Shown in pieces: positions 15,223 to 17,482 of a stretch of DNA of 17,482 nucleotides (its first letter is position 1; the number at the start of each line of letters is the position of its first letter). The stretch is from Thermosulfurimonas sp. GTDB lineage: Bacteria; Desulfobacterota; Thermodesulfobacteria; Thermodesulfobacteriales; Thermodesulfobacteriaceae. The position numbers and the translations under genes are program-made. Below the pieces are notes generated by a model. It was not told where the DNA came from. It did no database searches and was given only the letters and a program-made list of their open reading frames with translations. The DNA is taken from assembly GCA_015487645.1 (NCBI GenBank), contig WFPH01000017.1, positions 1 to 17,482 of the forward strand, written 5' to 3'.

Positions 15223-16241
15223 AGAAGATTCTTCTGGTGAAGCTTTCGGCTTTGGGGGACGTGGTTCAGACCTTGCCGGTGCTGGCGGCTCTCAAACGCG
15301 AGCGGCCTGAGCTCAGGATCCACTGGGCCGTGGAGGAGGAACAGGCCGGCCTCCTTGAGGGGCACCCCCTGATAGACCGGCTCCTAGTTTTTCCCCGGCG
15401 GCGGATCCTCAGGCTCATCCGACATCCTCGGACCCTGGGCCAGGGCCTGGCCCTGGCCCGGGCCTTTGTCCGGACGCTGAGAGCCGAGTCCTACGACGCG
15501 GTGCTCGATCTCCAGGGGCTCCTCAAGAGCGCCCTGGTGGTGGCCCTGGCCCGCAGTCCCCGGAAGGTGGGGTTCGCCAACCACCGCGAGGGAAGCACCT
15601 GGGTGCTTACGGAGAAACTTCCCCCCTATGATCCGGATCAGCACGCGGTCAGGCGCTATCTTTCGGCTGCGGCTTGCCTCGGAGGGCTTGAAGAACCCGT
15701 AGAGTTCCCTCTGCCTCCTCACCCCTCGGCCCGGGAAGTGAGCCGGAGAAAAGGGCTCCCGGCACCTCCCTGGGTGGTCTTCATCCCGGCCACCCGCTGG
15801 CGGACCAAACTCTGGCCTGAAAAAGGCTGGCGGGAACTCGCCTCAAGGATATCCGGGCTGGGTCTACCTCTCCTCTGGGTAGGGGGTCCGGGGGATCAAG
15901 CTTACATCTCGGGGTTGGCCGTGAAAGGGCTCAATCTTTCGGGGAAACTTACCCTCAAGGAACTGGCCGGAGTACTTTCCGGGGCGGCGGCTGTGGTTTC
16001 GGTGGACACCGGCCCCATGCACCTGGCGGCGGCGATCGGACGCCCGGTGGTGGCCCTCTTCGGGCCCACCGCTCCCTGGCGCACCGGCCCTTTTGGAAAG
16101 GGCCACCGGGTCCTTCGCGCCGGCCTCCCCTGTAGCCCCTGTTTCCGCCGGAGTTGCCAGGATCCCCGATGTCTTTCCGAGATCTCTCCGGAAGAGGTCT
16201 TTGCGGCCCTCAGGGAAGTTTTGGAGGACAATAGGCCCTAA
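15219..16241 (+). CDS. lipopolysaccharide heptosyltransferase (GT9 family)
   Basis: 340 residues. GT9 heptosyltransferases transfer L-glycero-D-manno-heptose from ADP-heptose to the Kdo/inner core of LPS at the inner face of the cytoplasmic membrane. Seen: N-terminal KILLVKLSALGDVVQTLPV with the likely catalytic base D13; LDLQGLLKSAL (96-106); the donor-binding part TRWRTKLWPEKGW (192-204) with K198 at the position of the conserved WaaC lysine; and SVDTGPMHLAAAIGRPVVALFGPT (261-284). A cysteine cluster (C305, C308, C313, C318) ends the protein, as in many GT9 members. It resembles heptosyltransferase I (WaaC) most, but WaaF-type cannot be excluded. The start is GTG, overlapping the uvrA stop as GTGA, with GGAG and AAGG just upstream inside uvrA, so translation is probably coupled. 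Its 3' end overlaps the convergent gene by 32 bases. Confidence 0.88.
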   Translation: MKKILLVKLSALGDVVQTLPVLAALKRERPELRIHWAVEEEQAGLLEGHPLIDRLLVFPRRRILRLIRHPRTLGQGLALARAFVRTLRAESYDAVLDLQGLLKSALVVALARSPRKVGFANHREGSTWVLTEKLPPYDPDQHAVRRYLSAAACLGGLEEPVEFPLPPHPSAREVSRRKGLPAPPWVVFIPATRWRTKLWPEKGWRELASRISGLGLPLLWVGGPGDQAYISGLAVKGLNLSGKLTLKELAGVLSGAAAVVSVDTGPMHLAAAIGRPVVALFGPTAPWRTGPFGKGHRVLRAGLPCSPCFRRSCQDPRCLSEISPEEVFAALREVLEDNRP

Positions 16242-17256
16242 AGCCCTCCGGGCCATAAGTGAAAAGCCCCACGCTGGTAGGTAAAAGTCCGTAATGGTCA
16301 TCGGAGGAAAGGTAATAGGTCCCCCCCGGGAGGGTCACTCGTTTGAGTCCCTCGAGGGCTTTTTCGGTGAGGGGCTGGCCTTGGGCAAGCAGGGTCTTTA
16401 CCAGATAGAGGGCGTCCACCAGGGCGGCCATCTCAGGGGAGAGTGGGGTCCCAAAAGTGCGATGTCTCTCCGGAAGGTAAAGGGCCGTGGCCGGGAAGGG
16501 GGAGCCGAAGAGTTCGCTGTGGCGGGCCAAAAAGGTTTCATCGGCCAGGTCCGGGCCGAAGACCACCGGAATTCGCAGGCCATAGTCCGAAAGGGCCCGG
16601 GCCACTTTGAGGGCGCTTTCCCGATCGCTCCAGGTTATCACGGCCTCGGCTGAAAGTAGTTCCTCGAATTTGGGGTAGAGGTAAGTATCCCCTGGCCCGA
16701 ACCAGACGATCTTGACCAATTTCAGACGGTACTCCCAGGCGTAGACCTTGAGCCACTTGAGGCCGGTTCGGCCTTCCCGGTTTAAGGAAAGCAGCAGGCC
16801 TATTCGCCGGTATCCTTTGGCCGAAAGACACCTCAAGATCCCTTTGGCCGCCATGCGGGGCGAAAGCCCTGTGCGGAAGACCCCCCTGAAGGGCTCTCCG
16901 GAGACTTTGAGGGGATCCAGTTCCCCTGTGAGCAGGATGATGGGAAGTCCGTAAGCCCGGGCGGCGGTGAGGGCCGCTTCGTTGGCCGAGGGGGCAAGGG
17001 GCCCGAGAAGTAGGTTTACCCCTTCGGCCCTGGCTTTTCTTACGGCAAAGAAAGCCCTTTCTCCTCGAGGCCCGGGGTCGTAAAGGGCCAACCATACCGG
17101 TAGCCCCTTGAGACGGAAGCTTGAGGCCAGCTCCCAGGCCAGCGCCAGGGCCTCCTGGACCCGGGGATTTCCCTCCGAGAAAAGGAGGCCGATCTTGGCC
17201 GCCTGGGCCGGCAGAGCCAGCCCCAGGATCAGAAGGAGAATCGCGATACGGCGCAC
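16210..17256 (-). CDS. periplasmic ligand-binding-like protein (type I fold, LivJ-like)
   Basis: 348 residues from a GTG start. A clear signal peptide (MRRIAILLLILGLALPAQA, cut near residue 19-20) has no lipobox Cys, so a soluble periplasmic protein is expected. The mature part begins with KIGLLFSEGNPRVQEALALA and contains LLLGPLAPSANEAALTAARAYGLPIILLTGE (82-112) and GYRRIGLLLSLNREG (148-162), the pattern of type I periplasmic binding proteins (branched-chain amino acid or LpoA-like). No ABC permease or ATPase gene is adjacent, so transport is not implied; binding of an envelope component or amino acid is possible. It starts 1 base after the stop of the YbgF/CpoB-like gene, so the two are probably cotranscribed and translationally coupled. 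Its last 32 bases are antisense to the heptosyltransferase end. Confidence 0.8.
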   Translation of the reverse strand: MRRIAILLLILGLALPAQAAKIGLLFSEGNPRVQEALALAWELASSFRLKGLPVWLALYDPGPRGERAFFAVRKARAEGVNLLLGPLAPSANEAALTAARAYGLPIILLTGELDPLKVSGEPFRGVFRTGLSPRMAAKGILRCLSAKGYRRIGLLLSLNREGRTGLKWLKVYAWEYRLKLVKIVWFGPGDTYLYPKFEELLSAEAVITWSDRESALKVARALSDYGLRIPVVFGPDLADETFLARHSELFGSPFPATALYLPERHRTFGTPLSPEMAALVDALYLVKTLLAQGQPLTEKALEGLKRVTLPGGTYYLSSDDHYGLLPTSVGLFTYGPEGFRAYCPPKLP

Positions 17257-17257
17257 T

Positions 17258-17457
17258 TTATCGGCGCAAGCGTTTCAGGTATTTGCGGGCCAGAGGGGCC
17301 TGTTCGCTTCTGGGGTAGTTTTTGAGGATCTTCTCGAAAAGGATCCGAGCGGCTTCCGTATCGCCGATCCGGAGAAAGGCCAGCCCCTGTTTCAGCAGGG
17401 CGGCCGGAACCTTGTAGTGTTTGGGATAGCGGTCAATGACCTTCTGGTATTCCAGGA
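17258..17457 (-). CDS. TPR protein, YbgF/CpoB-like C-terminus (5' part missing)
   Basis: Only the last 66 codons are present; the genomic sequence ends at 17457 where an adapter begins. The visible part is two tetratricopeptide repeats: EYQKVIDRYPKHYKVPAALL, then LAFLRIGDTEAARILFEKIL, ending KNYPRSEQAPLARKYLKRLRR and TAA. The spacing and the YP-S-AP-A ending match the C-terminal TPR domain of Tol-Pal accessory proteins (YbgF/CpoB), periplasmic proteins that coordinate outer-membrane constriction with peptidoglycan synthesis. Related TPR lipoproteins such as BamD have similar repeats, so the identity is tentative. The stop lies 1 base from the GTG of the downstream periplasmic protein gene. 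Confidence 0.65.
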
Positions 17458-17482
17458 CTGTCTCTTATACACATCTCCGAGC
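17458..17482. other. Nextera/Tn5 sequencing adapter (artefact, not genomic)
   Basis: The last 25 bases begin with CTGTCTCTTATACACATCT (17458-17476), the 19-base Tn5 mosaic end in read-through orientation, followed by CCGAGC (17477-17482), the first bases of the Illumina Nextera read adapter. The coding frame of the TPR gene loses sense exactly at this boundary. This is untrimmed library adapter and marks a contig end. It should be removed and not read as a transposon end. Confidence 0.97.

Noticed and set aside
17458..17476. Possible transposon terminal repeat (Tn5 mosaic end)
   Set aside because: The sequence is followed by Illumina adapter bases and stops at the window edge, so it is library adapter, not a mobile element.
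1..17482. CRISPR array, insertion sequence, prophage or toxin-antitoxin genes
   Set aside because: No regularly spaced direct repeats, transposase, integrase or phage structural motifs were found; all sizeable frames are explained by the listed genes.

Overview
This window looks like GC-rich chromosomal DNA from a Gram-negative, probably thermophilic anaerobe. The clues are a very large acyl-CoA dehydratase activase of the type found in strict anaerobes, lipopolysaccharide heptosyltransferase and Tol-Pal type genes that imply an outer membrane, and proteins rich in Glu, Arg and Lys with few Asn/Gln. A Thermodesulfobacterium-like or deltaproteobacterial-type lineage would fit, but this is inference from gene content only. 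The last 25 bases are not genomic: they are a Nextera (Tn5) sequencing adapter, so the right edge is a contig end of a short-read assembly.

Layout. 1-4621 (minus): an ftsY - adenylate-kinase-like - giant CoA-dehydratase activase run (ATGA overlap, then a 24-base gap); the activase continues off the left edge. 4622-4684: short AT-rich divergent promoter region. 4685-5755 (plus): branched-chain aminotransferase, ending tail to tail with a small TPR protein (5752-6228, minus). 6229-6330: intergenic region with a perfect 9-bp inverted repeat. 6331-6644 (plus): three tRNA genes, Ser(UGA), Ser(GCU), Thr(UGU). 6665-9904 (minus): two signalling genes, an HDOD-GGDEF diguanylate cyclase and, behind its own good sigma-70-type promoter, a methyl-accepting chemotaxis protein. 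9976-16241 (plus): a double-length uvrA (1748 codons) overlapping a heptosyltransferase by 4 bases (GTGA). 16210-17457 (minus): a periplasmic ligand-binding-like protein preceded by the tail of a YbgF/CpoB-like TPR gene.

Most genes are housekeeping, envelope or signalling genes. There is no CRISPR array, no transposase, no phage gene and no recognisable defence island. The strongest biological oddity is the UvrA: two complete UvrA units in one chain, four intact ABC ATPase sites, with the DNA-binding insertion domain present only in the first unit, suggesting a covalent asymmetric 'dimer'. The activase shows a parallel design, with two ATPase/Fe-S activator domains fused in one chain, each retaining both cluster cysteines. 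No stretch over 300 bases is without a gene.
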